Source of the DNA: an uncultured Clostridia bacterium
GTDB taxonomy: Bacteria > Bacillota > Clostridia > Oscillospirales > Oscillospiraceae
Length of the DNA stretch: 21,616 bases
Assembly (NCBI GenBank): GCA_937858235.1
Contig: CALLZZ010000474.1
Coordinates: 1 to 21,616 of the forward strand
Direction of reading: 5' to 3'
The notes beneath the pieces are model-generated. The model was not told where the DNA came from, searched no databases, and worked only from the letters and a program-made list of their open reading frames with translations. The position numbers and the translations under genes are program-made. Shown here one piece after another: positions 5,847-14,077 of the stretch (position 1 is its first letter; each line of letters opens with the position of its first letter).

Positions 5847-6371
5847 TTAACCCTTTTTTTCCGGAGCGGGATATTCCACGTCAAAGACCTCTACCGTAAC
5901 CGCTTTCATTCGTTGATCCTGGAGAGGCTTATCCATCCAATCCCGCTTTGTAAAGACGATTTCGTCTACGACTTCCATTCCCTCAGTGACTTTGCCAAAG
6001 GATGCATAATCACCATCCAGATGCGGAGCTTCTGCTACCATCACAAAGAACTGGCTTCCGGCACTGTCAGGCACTGCGGTACGAGCCATAGAGAGCACAC
6101 CACGATCATGCTTTAGGTCATTTTTGAAGCCATTTTTGGTGAATTCTCCACGAATTGTGTATCCGGGACCACCCGTTCCGGTACCAGTCGGGTCGCCGCC
6201 CTGCACCATAAATCCGGGAATTACACGGTGAAAAATCACGCCATTATAAAAACCACTTTTAACCAGAGAAATAAAACTGTTGACCGTATTGGGGGCAACA
6301 GACGGATAAAGCTCTGCCTTAAAGGTTTTTCCGTTTTCCATTTCAAATGTCACGATAGGATTCTTTACCAT
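5847..6371 (-). CDS. ppiB: Cyclophilin-type peptidyl-prolyl cis-trans isomerase
   Basis: This 174-residue single-domain protein has no signal peptide, so it acts in the cytoplasm as a proline isomerase that helps folding. Cyclophilin signatures are clear: FHRVIPGFMVQGGDP at 47-61 with catalytic Arg49, SMART at 94-98, and GSQFFV at 105-110. It starts at ATG 6371 behind AAGGAGA. It follows smpB by 51 bases on the same strand and precedes ssrA, so the three may share transcription. The extra C-terminal tail (EKKG) is short and charged. The family is certain; the ppiB label is by analogy. Confidence 0.92.
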   Translation of the reverse strand: MVKNPIVTFEMENGKTFKAELYPSVAPNTVNSFISLVKSGFYNGVIFHRVIPGFMVQGGDPTGTGTGGPGYTIRGEFTKNGFKNDLKHDRGVLSMARTAVPDSAGSQFFVMVAEAPHLDGDYASFGKVTEGMEVVDEIVFTKRDWMDKPLQDQRMKAVTVEVFDVEYPAPEKKG

Positions 6372-6422
6372 TTTAAAGATTCTCCTTCATATTTCTATTT
6401 TATTATGCGCATACTAGCACTA

Positions 6423-6893
6423 TCAACTTCTGCCATAGGTTTTCATGGTTCGATCCATTTCTCGCTTGGCGCTGCGTTCTGCATCTGCATCCCGCTTATC
6501 ATACAGCTTTTTCCCCTTCGCCATTCCAAGCTCAACTTTTACCCGTGCATTTTTAAAGTAGAGGGACAGCGGAATCAAAGCGTATCCGTCTTGCTTAATC
6601 CGACCATACAGACGCATGATTTCCTGCTTATGCATCAGCAGCCGTCGATCTCGTCTTGGTTCCTGATTAAATATGTTCCCTTTTTCGTAGGGGGAAACAT
6701 GCATGGCATAGACAATAAGCTCACCGTTTTTCACTTGGCAGAAAGCATCTTTTAAGTTTACTTTGCCGGCACGAATGGACTTCACTTCGGTACCGCGTAG
6801 TTCAATTCCCGCTTCATACCGTTCTTCGATGTAATAGTTGTGAAAGGCAGCACGATTCTTTGCGATGACCTTAATCCCCTTTTGTGCAGGCAT
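6423..6893 (-). CDS. smpB: SsrA-binding protein SmpB
   Basis: The 156-residue protein matches SmpB along its length: AKNRAAFHNYYIEERYEAGI near the N-terminus, GTEVKSIRAGKVNLKDAF, the MHVSPYEKGN stretch, and a basic C-terminal tail (KGKKLYDKRDADAERSAKRE). SmpB binds the tRNA-like part of tmRNA and places its tail in the empty mRNA channel of stalled ribosomes. It starts at ATG 6893 behind AGAAGGAG. Its RNA partner ssrA is downstream on the same strand past one gene, a common grouping. Confidence 0.96.
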   Translation of the reverse strand: MPAQKGIKVIAKNRAAFHNYYIEERYEAGIELRGTEVKSIRAGKVNLKDAFCQVKNGELIVYAMHVSPYEKGNIFNQEPRRDRRLLMHKQEIMRLYGRIKQDGYALIPLSLYFKNARVKVELGMAKGKKLYDKRDADAERSAKREMDRTMKTYGRS

Positions 6894-6975
6894 AGCGGAC
6901 TCCTTCTCTGTCCTTTAATCGCTTCTATCTACAGTAATTATTCAACGCAGAAAGAAGGGCAATATCATTCTTAAT

Positions 6976-7003
6976 AGTATACCATATTTGTCAAGTCTGC
7001 AAA
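6976..7003 (-). promoter_or_regulatory. Possible promoter for smpB
   Basis: On the minus strand there is an extended -10 element TGGTATACT (hexamer 6976-6981) with a weak -35 TTTGCA (6998-7003) at a 16-base spacing. It overlaps the end of the upstream gene and lies about 80 bases before smpB. A TTGACA is also present but only 7 bases from the -10. Confidence 0.4.
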
Positions 7004-7470
7004 CACGTCCACAACCGTTTTATACCTTCCTTTTCCAAAATCAACACTCCATTTTCCTCAGCAACATGCTGTGTTCTGCGCGAGGGCACCCGCCCGAACT
7101 CAGAGAGCACGGCAATGCCTCCATTCTTCTCAGCCGAAAGACAGTAATCACCATTCCAAAAACCCATCTGCTCACAAAGTGGCTCCGGCAACGCTGCCAG
7201 TCCATCCAACAGAGTAGGCAAATCAGGAAAGACAATCCACTGCCGCTCCAACTCTTTCAGACGGAGAAACACAAGTGCGCTTCCTTCGTCAGAATAGGCT
7301 TCGATCTCCAGCATATCCCCTACCGGAACTCCGCCCTTGCAACAAGCTTCCCGGGTCAACAGCAATACGTCCTGCAAATCTAACGTTCCTGCATCCATGT
7401 TACGTTTGTCTAATTCCGCTGCGTTGGCATAGATCAGCATTGAATTGGCGCCGATCATTTGAATCTCCAT
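6991..7470 (-). CDS. MecA-like adaptor protein (tentative)
   Basis: The 159-residue protein begins MEIQMIGANSMLIYANAAEL and continues with DKRNMDAGTLDLQDVLLLTREA, which follows the pattern of the MecA N-terminal domain (MxIexigxxtixVyls.eDLeeRgl...). MecA proteins deliver substrates to the ClpC protease. The remaining part (VFLRLKELERQWIVFPDLPTLLDGLAALPE) also looks like the compact second domain, with the usual acidic linker shortened. It could instead be an unrelated small regulator, since the resemblance outside the first 40 residues is weak. It lies next to smpB and ssrA, which also feed Clp proteases. Starts at ATG 7470 with a modest GGGAG site. Confidence 0.5.
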   Translation of the reverse strand: MEIQMIGANSMLIYANAAELDKRNMDAGTLDLQDVLLLTREACCKGGVPVGDMLEIEAYSDEGSALVFLRLKELERQWIVFPDLPTLLDGLAALPEPLCEQMGFWNGDYCLSAEKNGGIAVLSEFGRVPSRRTQHVAEENGVLILEKEGIKRLWTCLQT

Positions 7471-7503
7471 GTTCTGATCACACTCCCGTCTTTCTCACAC
7501 CCC

Positions 7504-7533
7504 ATTATATGCAATTTCCCCCCTTCCGGATAG
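7504..7533 (-). promoter_or_regulatory. Possible promoter for the MecA-like gene
   Basis: A perfect TATAAT (7504-7509 on the minus strand) lies 34 bases upstream of the start, but the -35 region (CTATCC or TATCCG) is poor. It may need an activator. Confidence 0.35.
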
Positions 7534-7635
7534 CGGTAAGTTTTGTCGTTTTTGTGGCCTTTTCCGCCCCATTTTCTCTGTTTTTCTTCACCCAATTAAA
7601 AAAGCTTTTTTCTGGCTCTTCTGCAAAATTTTTCT
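7534..7635. other. Non-coding, pyrimidine-rich spacer
   Basis: This stretch between the two divergent promoters is rich in T and C on the plus strand (TTTTTCTTCACCC, TTTTTTCTGGC). I see no gene, repeat or clear protein-binding site in it. Confidence 0.5.
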
Positions 7636-7663
7636 TTGACTTTACATCACTCTGTGCTATACT
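7636..7663 (+). promoter_or_regulatory. Sigma-A promoter of murA
   Basis: TTGACT (7636-7641), a 16-base spacer and TATACT (7658-7663) form a near-consensus promoter. It leaves an mRNA leader of about 120 bases before the murA start. Confidence 0.8.
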
Positions 7664-7689
7664 GTGTGAAGTAGAATTGATAAAACTGT

Positions 7690-7746
7690 GCAGATATGAT
7701 TGATTTGCTCTATGATTCGTTGCAAATCCGAAATCTGCTTTCTTTT
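7690..7746 (+). promoter_or_regulatory. Structured murA leader (possible attenuator)
   Basis: Nested pairs GCAGAT (7690-7695)/ATCTGC (7733-7738) and GATTTG (7702-7707)/CAAATC (7723-7728) are followed by TTTCTTTTA. The shape resembles a weak intrinsic terminator inside the leader. The stem is imperfect and AT-rich, so its significance is uncertain. No known riboswitch class was recognised. Confidence 0.3.
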
Positions 7747-7793
7747 ATTGTCCTGTTTGAGGACCCTTATTCTTTACCAAAGAAGGTGCAATC

Positions 7794-9089
7794 TTGCAAA
7801 AATATGTAATTCACGGCGGTCATCCGCTGTTTGGTGAAATTGACGTGAGCGGCGCCAAAAATGCCGCTGTTGCTATTATTCCTGCCGCCCTTTTGGTGGA
7901 CGGATGTTGCCGCATTGAAAATATCCCTCAGATCAGCGATGTCACCGTTGTTCTGGAGATTCTTCAGGAATTGGGCGCCGAAGTGCGCACAATCAACAAA
8001 AACACATTTGAAATCGACTGTAGCCATATTCGCAGCTGCCGTGTTCCCGATGAACTCTCTCGTCGGATGCGCGCCTCCTACTACCTGATCGGCGCACTGT
8101 TGGGTCGGTTTGGTGAAGCGGAGGTATCTATGCCCGGTGGTTGTGATCTCGGGGTTCGCCCCATTGACCTGCACATCAAAAGCTTTAAAACACTCGGTGC
8201 AGACGTAGACGTACAGGGCGGTTTTGTTTATACTCGGGCACCCAAGGGACGTCTGGATGGCGCTACCATCTACATGGATCAGGTTTCCGTTGGCGCTTCT
8301 ATTAACGCCATTCTGGCCAGTGTTTTGGCCGACGGATTGACTGTAATTGAAAACGCAGCCAAAGAACCTCACATTGTAGATGTAGCAAACTTCCTCAACT
8401 CCATGGGTGCCAATATTATGGGCGCGGGCACAGACGTGATTAAGATTCACGGCGTAGCCTCTCTCCATGGAGGTACCTACTCCATCATTCCTGACCAAAT
8501 CGAAGCTGGCACTTATATGGCTGCTGTGGCGGCTACCGGCGGTTGCGTTACCATTCGCAATATCATCCCAAAACACATGGACTGCATCACTGCAAAGCTG
8601 GAGGAAATGGGTATCCAGATCGATGAACAGGGCGACAGCATCATTGTCACCCGCACCAGTGATATTCAGCGCACAAATATCAAGACCATGCCCTATCCCG
8701 GGTTCCCTACCGATATGCAGCCGCAAATGGCCGCCTGCCTCTGTCTTGCCAACGGTGGAACCAGCATTATCAATGAAGGCATTTGGGAGAATCGCTACCG
8801 CTATGTGGATGAATTCAAGCGTATGGGCGCGGAAATCCAAGTAGACGGCAAGGTTGCTGTGGTAGAAGGGGTTGGGCACCTGACAGGCGCTCCCCTTCGT
8901 GCCTGTGATCTCCGTGCCGGCGCTGCCATGGTAATCGCAGGGTTGGCTGCTTCCGGCACCACTGAGATTTCCTGTATTCATTATATTGAACGCGGTTATG
9001 AAAATCTGGTCGGTAAACTCTGCGGTGTAGGCGCCGACATTCAGATTGTTAATATCGCTGAAGATGATGTCAATCAAGATGCTGTCTGA
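7794..9089 (+). CDS. murA: UDP-N-acetylglucosamine 1-carboxyvinyltransferase
   Basis: MurA adds enolpyruvate from PEP to UDP-GlcNAc, the first committed step of peptidoglycan synthesis in the cytoplasm. The 431-residue protein has the standard start (VIHGGHPLFGEIDVSGAKNA, with Lys22) and the active-site loop GGCDLGVRPIDLH with Cys117, the residue attacked by fosfomycin. Length is normal. The start is TTG 7794 with AAGGTG 5 bases upstream; no later ATG would keep the conserved N-terminus. A strong promoter lies about 130 bases upstream. A long open frame on the opposite strand is a coding shadow. Firmicutes often carry two paralogues (MurA/MurZ), and which one this is cannot be told here. Confidence 0.96.
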   Translation: MQKYVIHGGHPLFGEIDVSGAKNAAVAIIPAALLVDGCCRIENIPQISDVTVVLEILQELGAEVRTINKNTFEIDCSHIRSCRVPDELSRRMRASYYLIGALLGRFGEAEVSMPGGCDLGVRPIDLHIKSFKTLGADVDVQGGFVYTRAPKGRLDGATIYMDQVSVGASINAILASVLADGLTVIENAAKEPHIVDVANFLNSMGANIMGAGTDVIKIHGVASLHGGTYSIIPDQIEAGTYMAAVAATGGCVTIRNIIPKHMDCITAKLEEMGIQIDEQGDSIIVTRTSDIQRTNIKTMPYPGFPTDMQPQMAACLCLANGGTSIINEGIWENRYRYVDEFKRMGAEIQVDGKVAVVEGVGHLTGAPLRACDLRAGAAMVIAGLAASGTTEISCIHYIERGYENLVGKLCGVGADIQIVNIAEDDVNQDAV

Positions 9090-9113
9090 TAAACGCAACA
9101 TAGACCTTTTAAG

Positions 9114-9134
9114 GCGGCAGCATCCAGCTGCCGC
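9114..9134. repeat. Hairpin between murA and walJ
   Basis: GCGGCAGC and GCTGCCGC form a perfect 8-bp stem with an ATCCA loop. The following TCTTGCTTC is too poor in T for a strong terminator. It may be a partial terminator or an mRNA processing or stability element. Confidence 0.45.
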
Positions 9135-9172
9135 TCTTGCTTCAGAACTGAAACATAAGGAGGCACATTGCC

Positions 9173-9946
9173 TTGCAACTGCGTACTTTTGCCAGCAGTT
9201 CCCGTGGAAACTGCACGCTAATCAGCAGCAGCAACACAGCTATACTGGTGGACGCTGGCATTTCCTGCCGCAAAATGCGGCAGCGACTGAACACAGCGTG
9301 TCTAACCCCGGATGATCTTTCCGGTATCTTGATCACCCACGAACACACAGATCACATTTCAGGTCTTCCGGTTTTCCTGAAACATCATCCGGTTCCCGTT
9401 TACGCAACTCCAGGTACCAGCTTAGTTCTCGCACGAAAAGTTCCAATTATCCGTGATCTACTGCAACCTCTGCCAGCCGGGAGTGATTTCGCCATTGGTG
9501 ATTTGTCGATTCAATCCTTTTCCACCTCCCATGATGCGGCAGACAGCGTTGGCTACCGTATTTCTAATCATCAAAAAATTGCAGTAATTGCCACGGATCT
9601 CGGCCGAGTCACCAGCATTGTTCTAGACGCGGTTTTCGGAGCGGATTTGGCTCTGATTGAAGCCAACCATGACGAGGATTGGCTCCGCACCGGCCCTTAT
9701 CCCTATGCGTTACAGACACGCATTCTCAGTGATCGGGGTCATCTATCCAACGAAGCCAGTGCGGAATTTGCTGTATCCCTGGCAGCTGCCGGAACCCAAA
9801 CGTTGCTCTTAGCACATCTCAGCCCTGAGAATAACTCTCCGGAACGGGCGCAGACAGTGGTGCAAACCGCTCTGAAACGGGCACATCTGACTCCTGAGCT
9901 GGCTGTCCTCCCCAGCGATCAATGCTCCGAACTTTTTACAGTTTGA
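9173..9946 (+). CDS. walJ: WalJ/YycJ-family metallo-beta-lactamase-fold hydrolase
   Basis: The 257-residue protein shows the metallo-beta-lactamase metal motif HEHTDH at 56-61. Further ligands are His120 (STSHD), Asp142 (ATDLGR) and His190/His215 (GHLSNE, LAHLSPENN). The N-terminus (FASSSRGNCTLISSSNTAIL) matches YycJ/WalJ proteins, which are linked to DNA-replication and cell-wall coordination in Firmicutes and are probable nucleases. The start is TTG 9173 with AAGGAGG 9 bases upstream. It precedes rlmH by 13 bases, the gene order seen near the walRK locus in Bacilli, although walRK itself is not here. Confidence 0.85.
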   Translation: MQLRTFASSSRGNCTLISSSNTAILVDAGISCRKMRQRLNTACLTPDDLSGILITHEHTDHISGLPVFLKHHPVPVYATPGTSLVLARKVPIIRDLLQPLPAGSDFAIGDLSIQSFSTSHDAADSVGYRISNHQKIAVIATDLGRVTSIVLDAVFGADLALIEANHDEDWLRTGPYPYALQTRILSDRGHLSNEASAEFAVSLAAAGTQTLLLAHLSPENNSPERAQTVVQTALKRAHLTPELAVLPSDQCSELFTV

Positions 9947-9959
9947 CACGGTAGATGCT

Positions 9960-10442
9960 ATGCTGAATATTACGTTAATCTGCGTGGGAAAACTCAAAGA
10001 GAAGTTTTACATAGCTGCGGTAGAAGAATACCAAAAACGGCTGAAAAGCTGCTGCAAACTAGATTTGATTGAGCTTCCGGAAGCACGGTTGCCTTCTGTA
10101 CCTGCTCCGGCTGAAATAGACGCTGCATTGGAAAAGGAGGCGCAGACGATTCTAGCAAAGCTTCCGAAAAAGGCCGTGGTAATCGCTATGTGTATTGAAG
10201 GAACGGAATTGTCCAGCGAAGCGCTGGCTCATCAGTTGCAACAGTGGGCTGTCTCCGGTCACTCTAATCTGGCCATCCTCATTGGCAGCTCTTACGGCCT
10301 ACACACCGTTATCAAACAAAAGGCCACTTTAAAACTCTCTATGTCTCCTATGACCTTCCCCCATCATTTGGCTCGCGTTATGGTCTTGGAGCAAATTTAC
10401 CGCGCATTTAAAATCAATGAAGGCTCCCTATACCACAAGTGA
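9960..10442 (+). CDS. rlmH: 23S rRNA (pseudouridine-1915 N3) methyltransferase RlmH
   Basis: The 160-residue protein is a SPOUT-fold enzyme that methylates pseudouridine 1915 in helix 69 of 23S rRNA on 70S ribosomes, using S-adenosylmethionine. The knot region is clear: IGSSYGL at 108-114, then SPMTFPHHLARVMVLEQIYR and AFKI at 129-152, ending in LYHK, the usual C-terminus. The usual family motif is IGGSxGL; here the second Gly is Ser, which may be tolerated. Length is normal. The ribosome site is weak and the gene is close behind walJ, so it is likely translated from the same mRNA. Confidence 0.94.
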   Translation: MLNITLICVGKLKEKFYIAAVEEYQKRLKSCCKLDLIELPEARLPSVPAPAEIDAALEKEAQTILAKLPKKAVVIAMCIEGTELSSEALAHQLQQWAVSGHSNLAILIGSSYGLHTVIKQKATLKLSMSPMTFPHHLARVMVLEQIYRAFKINEGSLYHK

Positions 10443-10489
10443 CGGCGCCGAAATGGAGTCGTACCGTTATCTGATCGGAGGTATTTGTC

Positions 10490-12220
10490 ATGTCTTTTAT
10501 GGAAGCTTATCAAGCATGGTTGAACAGCGATGCACTCTCTGCGGAAGAAAGAGCTGAGCTGAAAGGAATCGGCAATGATCCAAAAGAGATTGAAAGCCGC
10601 TTCTTTGACCAACTGTCCTTCGGCACAGCCGGACTCCGGGGTACCATGTGTACCGGACTCCATCAGATGAACATTCATGTCATTCGACACACAACCCAGG
10701 CGTTTGCCGAGGTCGTAAAGGCAGAGGGTTCCGCCGCCTGTGAACAAGGGGTTGCCATTTGTTTTGACTGCCGCAATCGTTCCGATACCTTTGCCAAGGA
10801 AGCCGCTTGTGTGATGGCTGCCAACGGCATTCGCGTTCGCCTCTTTTCAGGTATGCGCCCCACTCCGGAGCTTTCTTTCGCAGTGCGAAAGTATGGCTGC
10901 AAAGCTGGTATTAATGTGACAGCTTCCCATAACCCAAAGGAATATAATGGGTATAAGGTATACTGGGAGGACGGAGCACAGCTCCCACCCAAACACGCCG
11001 CTGCCATTGCAGCGAAAATGAAAGAACTGGGCGTTTTCGATTCCATTCAGCGCATGGACTACGATGCAGCCATTTCCGTTGGCATGATAACACTGTTGGG
11101 CAAGGAAACCGATGAAGCATTTTTGTCTGAAGTGATGGGACTTGTCAATGACCCAGCTTGCGTTGCCCGAGTAGCAGACCATTTTTCGTTGGTGTATACC
11201 CCCTTCCATGGTACCGGCTATCAGCTGATCCCAGAAGCGTTGAAGCGACTGGGCATGAAGCATGTTCTCTGCGTCCCGGAACAGATGGTTGTTGATGGTA
11301 ACTTCCCCACTGTACAGTCTCCAAACCCAGAAAATGCGGAAAGCTTTACGCTGGCAGTCGCACTCGCCAAAGCCAACGGTTGTGATCTAATCGTCGGCAG
11401 CGATCCGGATGCGGATCGAGTGGGCGTAATGGTTCGCAACGCCTCCGGCAATTACGAAGTGCTTTCGGGCAATCAAACCGGTGTTCTCTTACTGGACTAT
11501 CTAATCGGCGCAAAAAAGCGGGCAAATACAATGCCGGAAAACGCTTACGCCAATACCACAATTGTCACCACGCAAATGATAGATAAAGTTTGCGCTGTTA
11601 ATAAAATCAACACAGCTCGCACTTTTACCGGATTTAAGTTCCTAGCGGAGAAAAAGGACACACTGGAAAAATCTGGTATGGGTAAGGTATTTTTCTCCTT
11701 CGAGGAATCCTTTGGCTATATGCTGGGCGATTACGTCCGGGACAAGGATGCAGTCACCGCTATCGTCCTCATTGTGGAAATGGCCGCTTGGTATGCCGAT
11801 CAAGGCAAGACTCTCTACGATGCCCTTCAGAACTGTTATGCTAAATATGGCTATTATAGTGAGGCTACCATCAACCTGGTTATGCCCGGACTGGACGGTA
11901 TGACCCGCATGGCTTCTATCATGCAGAAGCTGCGTGAGTCACCGTTAACCGAAGTGGCTGGCACACCAGTTATTCTGCAAAAGGACTATCTTGCTGGTAC
12001 CGCAACGGTACCCGGCACCGGTAAAGTAAAACCTATGGAGTTGAAGGACTCCAACGTAGTCGCGTATGACCTGTCTGATGGCAGTACCTTCCTTATCCGA
12101 CCTTCCGGGACAGAGCCGAAGATTAAACTCTATATCCTGACCAATGGAGCGGATCAGGCCGATTGTGATGCCAAGATAAAAAAGTATTCTGCTTTTGCCG
12201 ATACCATTCAAACACTTTGA
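10490..12220 (+). CDS. pgcA: Alpha-phosphoglucomutase (phosphohexomutase family)
   Basis: The enzyme interconverts glucose 1-phosphate and glucose 6-phosphate, feeding UDP-glucose and glycogen pathways. All four phosphohexomutase signatures are present in the 576 residues: phosphoserine loop TASHNPKEYNGYK (Ser146), metal loop DPDADR (305-310), sugar-binding FEESFGYM (404-411) and phosphate-binding RPSGTEPK (537-544). Length fits the PgcA-type Firmicute enzymes. It starts at ATG 10490 behind CGGAGG, 47 bases after rlmH with no terminator between, so it probably shares the murA-walJ-rlmH transcript. It ends at a strong terminator. Glucan synthesis at the right edge of the window uses UDP-glucose, but no link is shown. 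Confidence 0.92.
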   Translation: MSFMEAYQAWLNSDALSAEERAELKGIGNDPKEIESRFFDQLSFGTAGLRGTMCTGLHQMNIHVIRHTTQAFAEVVKAEGSAACEQGVAICFDCRNRSDTFAKEAACVMAANGIRVRLFSGMRPTPELSFAVRKYGCKAGINVTASHNPKEYNGYKVYWEDGAQLPPKHAAAIAAKMKELGVFDSIQRMDYDAAISVGMITLLGKETDEAFLSEVMGLVNDPACVARVADHFSLVYTPFHGTGYQLIPEALKRLGMKHVLCVPEQMVVDGNFPTVQSPNPENAESFTLAVALAKANGCDLIVGSDPDADRVGVMVRNASGNYEVLSGNQTGVLLLDYLIGAKKRANTMPENAYANTTIVTTQMIDKVCAVNKINTARTFTGFKFLAEKKDTLEKSGMGKVFFSFEESFGYMLGDYVRDKDAVTAIVLIVEMAAWYADQGKTLYDALQNCYAKYGYYSEATINLVMPGLDGMTRMASIMQKLRESPLTEVAGTPVILQKDYLAGTATVPGTGKVKPMELKDSNVVAYDLSDGSTFLIRPSGTEPKIKLYILTNGADQADCDAKIKKYSAFADTIQTL

Positions 12221-12237
12221 TCTTAAAACATACTGAA

Positions 12238-12278
12238 ACGGCCAGCGCTTTTTCTTCTGGAGAGCGCTGACCGTTTTT
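12238..12278. terminator. Terminator between convergent pgcA and folD
   Basis: ACGGCCAGCGCT pairs with AGCGCTGACCGT (11 of 12 bp, 13-base loop) and is followed by TTTTTA on the plus strand. On the minus strand the tail is TTTCAG, weaker, so it mainly stops pgcA but may also serve folD. Confidence 0.85.
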
Positions 12279-12305
12279 ACTGCTATGTATTTGAGAAGCT
12301 AAATC

Positions 12306-13151
12306 TTACTTTCCGTGAGCCACTGCTGCACGCAGTGTGTTCTCCATCAGGATAGCACGTGTCATGGGGCCACAGCCACCAGGTACCGGTGTGATATAGG
12401 ATGCAACCTGGGATACTGGTTCAAAGTCTACATCCCCACAGAGCTTTCCCTGTTCGTTCCGATTCATAGCCACGTCAATGATCACCGCACCTTCCTTTAC
12501 CATATCCGCAGTGATGACATTCCGTCTACCTACAGCAGAGATCAGAATGTCCGCTTGTCGGGTAATGGCAGCCAAGTCAGGGGTAAGGCTGTGGCAAACG
12601 GTTACGGTACCATTTCGATGGAGCAACAGCATTGCCATGGGCTTTCCAACAATATTACTGCGACCTACCACTACGCAGTGCTTCCCTTCCACACTGATCT
12701 CATATTCGTCCAGCATTCGAATCACACCTGCGGGAGTACAGGGCAGAAAACTGGGATCACCAATCATAACGTGTCCAACATTGTAGGGGTGGAAGGCATC
12801 CACATCCTTTCGGGGATCAATCACCAGAAGAACGGTCTCTTCATCGTAGTCGTAGCCCGCTGGCAGCGGGAGTTGGCAGAGAACACCGTCAATGTCTTTC
12901 CGTTCATTCAGGCTGCGGATCACCTTTAGCAGTGCTTCCTGACCGTAGTCAGCCGGTAGGCCAAACTCTTCGCTGAGTATCCCACATTCCTCACAGTCTT
13001 TCCGCTTGTTTTTAACATATACCTGAGAGGCAGGATCTTCTCCTACCTGGATAACTGCCAGTTTAGGTTTCTGTTCCATGGATGCCACTGCAATCTTTAC
13101 CTCGTTCTTGCACTTTGCTGCAAGAGCCTTTCCATCAATGATTGTCGCCAT
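12306..13151 (-). CDS. folD: Bifunctional methylenetetrahydrofolate dehydrogenase/cyclohydrolase
   Basis: FolD oxidises 5,10-methylene-THF with NADP and hydrolyses the product to 10-formyl-THF, supplying one-carbon units for purines and initiator tRNA. The 281-residue protein has the catalytic YVKNK element (Tyr45, Lys49), DGVLCQLPLP (87-96), the dinucleotide site GRSNIVGKPMAMLL and the C-terminal PVPGGCGPMT. Two usual Val residues are Cys here (VQLPLP to CQLPLP, PGGVGPMT to PGGCGPMT). The start is ATG 13151 behind AAGGAGG. It is the last gene of the ymfF-ymfH-lgt-folD run, 34 bases after lgt. Confidence 0.96.
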   Translation of the reverse strand: MATIIDGKALAAKCKNEVKIAVASMEQKPKLAVIQVGEDPASQVYVKNKRKDCEECGILSEEFGLPADYGQEALLKVIRSLNERKDIDGVLCQLPLPAGYDYDEETVLLVIDPRKDVDAFHPYNVGHVMIGDPSFLPCTPAGVIRMLDEYEISVEGKHCVVVGRSNIVGKPMAMLLLHRNGTVTVCHSLTPDLAAITRQADILISAVGRRNVITADMVKEGAVIIDVAMNRNEQGKLCGDVDFEPVSQVASYITPVPGGCGPMTRAILMENTLRAAVAHGK

Positions 13152-13185
13152 AGTTGCTTGTCCTCCTTACTTTTTCTGTTCATTA

Positions 13186-14037
13186 CTACGCACTTTTTTC
13201 CACCCGATTGACCCATAGGTGTTCTGGCTTATGCTTTACGATCACTAGGTTGCGAATCAAAAGCACTGCTGCAAGAATCACAGACAGCCCTGCAACCAGT
13301 TGAGAAACGCGAATGCCAGTCTGGAACAGGTAGAGACTGTCGGTGCGCAGTCCCTCAATCCAGAACCGTCCCAAGCCATACCACAGAAGATAACTCAAAA
13401 ATAATGCTCCATCAAAGGTGCGTAGCCTCCGAATCAAGAAAAACAGAATGCAGAATCCCACAGCATTCCACAAGGATTCGTACAAAAAGGTCGGATGTAC
13501 TGTAATGTACTGCCCATTGATATTAAGAGCCATCCGCCATGGCAACGTACATGGGCCACCAAATGCCTCCTGGTTGATAAAGTTGCCCCACCGTCCGATA
13601 CACTGGCCGATTAGAAGACCCAAGACAGCCAGATCTGCCATAGCCAGGAACGGGATCTTCCGGACATGGCAGAAAATCAGACACGTCAAGGCTCCGCCAA
13701 TAATGCTACCATAGATGGCAATGCCGCCATCCCATATGGCAATGGCATCGCCCCAGCTAAACTGTCCTTCTTCAGTAAAATAAAGCTGTGCATTGAAAAT
13801 AACGTAATAAATTCTGGCGCAGATGATACCAATCGGTAAGGCAAACAGCAGCATATCCAGCAGTTCATCCTGCCTGATGCCAAATCGATGAGCCTGCTTA
13901 CAGCAGAAAATTGTAGCCAGTAAAAAGCCAACGGCTATGATAATGCCGTACCAGTATACACTTCTTCCAAATAGCTGAAATGCTACGCGCTGGATGTGGA
14001 CGGTCAATCCCAACCCTGGGAATACAATGGGATTCAT
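13186..14037 (-). CDS. lgt: Prolipoprotein diacylglyceryl transferase
   Basis: Lgt transfers diacylglycerol from phosphatidylglycerol to the lipobox Cys of prolipoproteins, the first step in anchoring them in the membrane. The 283-residue protein has about seven hydrophobic segments and the Lgt signature GRWGNFINQEAFG (148-160). The N-terminal SVYWYGIIIAVGF and central DGGIAIYGSIIGG stretches also fit. It starts at ATG 14037 with a GAGAGGA site and lies 40 bases after ymfH on the same strand. Its substrates include the phage-encoded lipoprotein at 3709. Confidence 0.96.
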   Translation of the reverse strand: MNPIVFPGLGLTVHIQRVAFQLFGRSVYWYGIIIAVGFLLATIFCCKQAHRFGIRQDELLDMLLFALPIGIICARIYYVIFNAQLYFTEEGQFSWGDAIAIWDGGIAIYGSIIGGALTCLIFCHVRKIPFLAMADLAVLGLLIGQCIGRWGNFINQEAFGGPCTLPWRMALNINGQYITVHPTFLYESLWNAVGFCILFFLIRRLRTFDGALFLSYLLWYGLGRFWIEGLRTDSLYLFQTGIRVSQLVAGLSVILAAVLLIRNLVIVKHKPEHLWVNRVEKSA

Positions 14038-14077
14038 ACGATCAAGTCATCCTCTCTTTTCTATCTCTTCGGTTTCC

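Noticed and set aside
7767..9101. A 444-codon open frame antisense to murA
   Set aside because: It mirrors the murA codon pattern, has no ribosome site, and its protein is low in recognisable motifs; murA itself is certain.
9114..9134. Hairpin after murA as a full terminator
   Set aside because: The tail lacks a T-run, and the next gene follows within 40 bases with a strong ribosome site but no clear promoter, so read-through is expected.
12315..12929. Frames of about 204 codons opposite folD (and similar ones opposite ymfH and the glucan synthase)
   Set aside because: They are antisense shadows of well-supported genes, without ribosome sites or known motifs.
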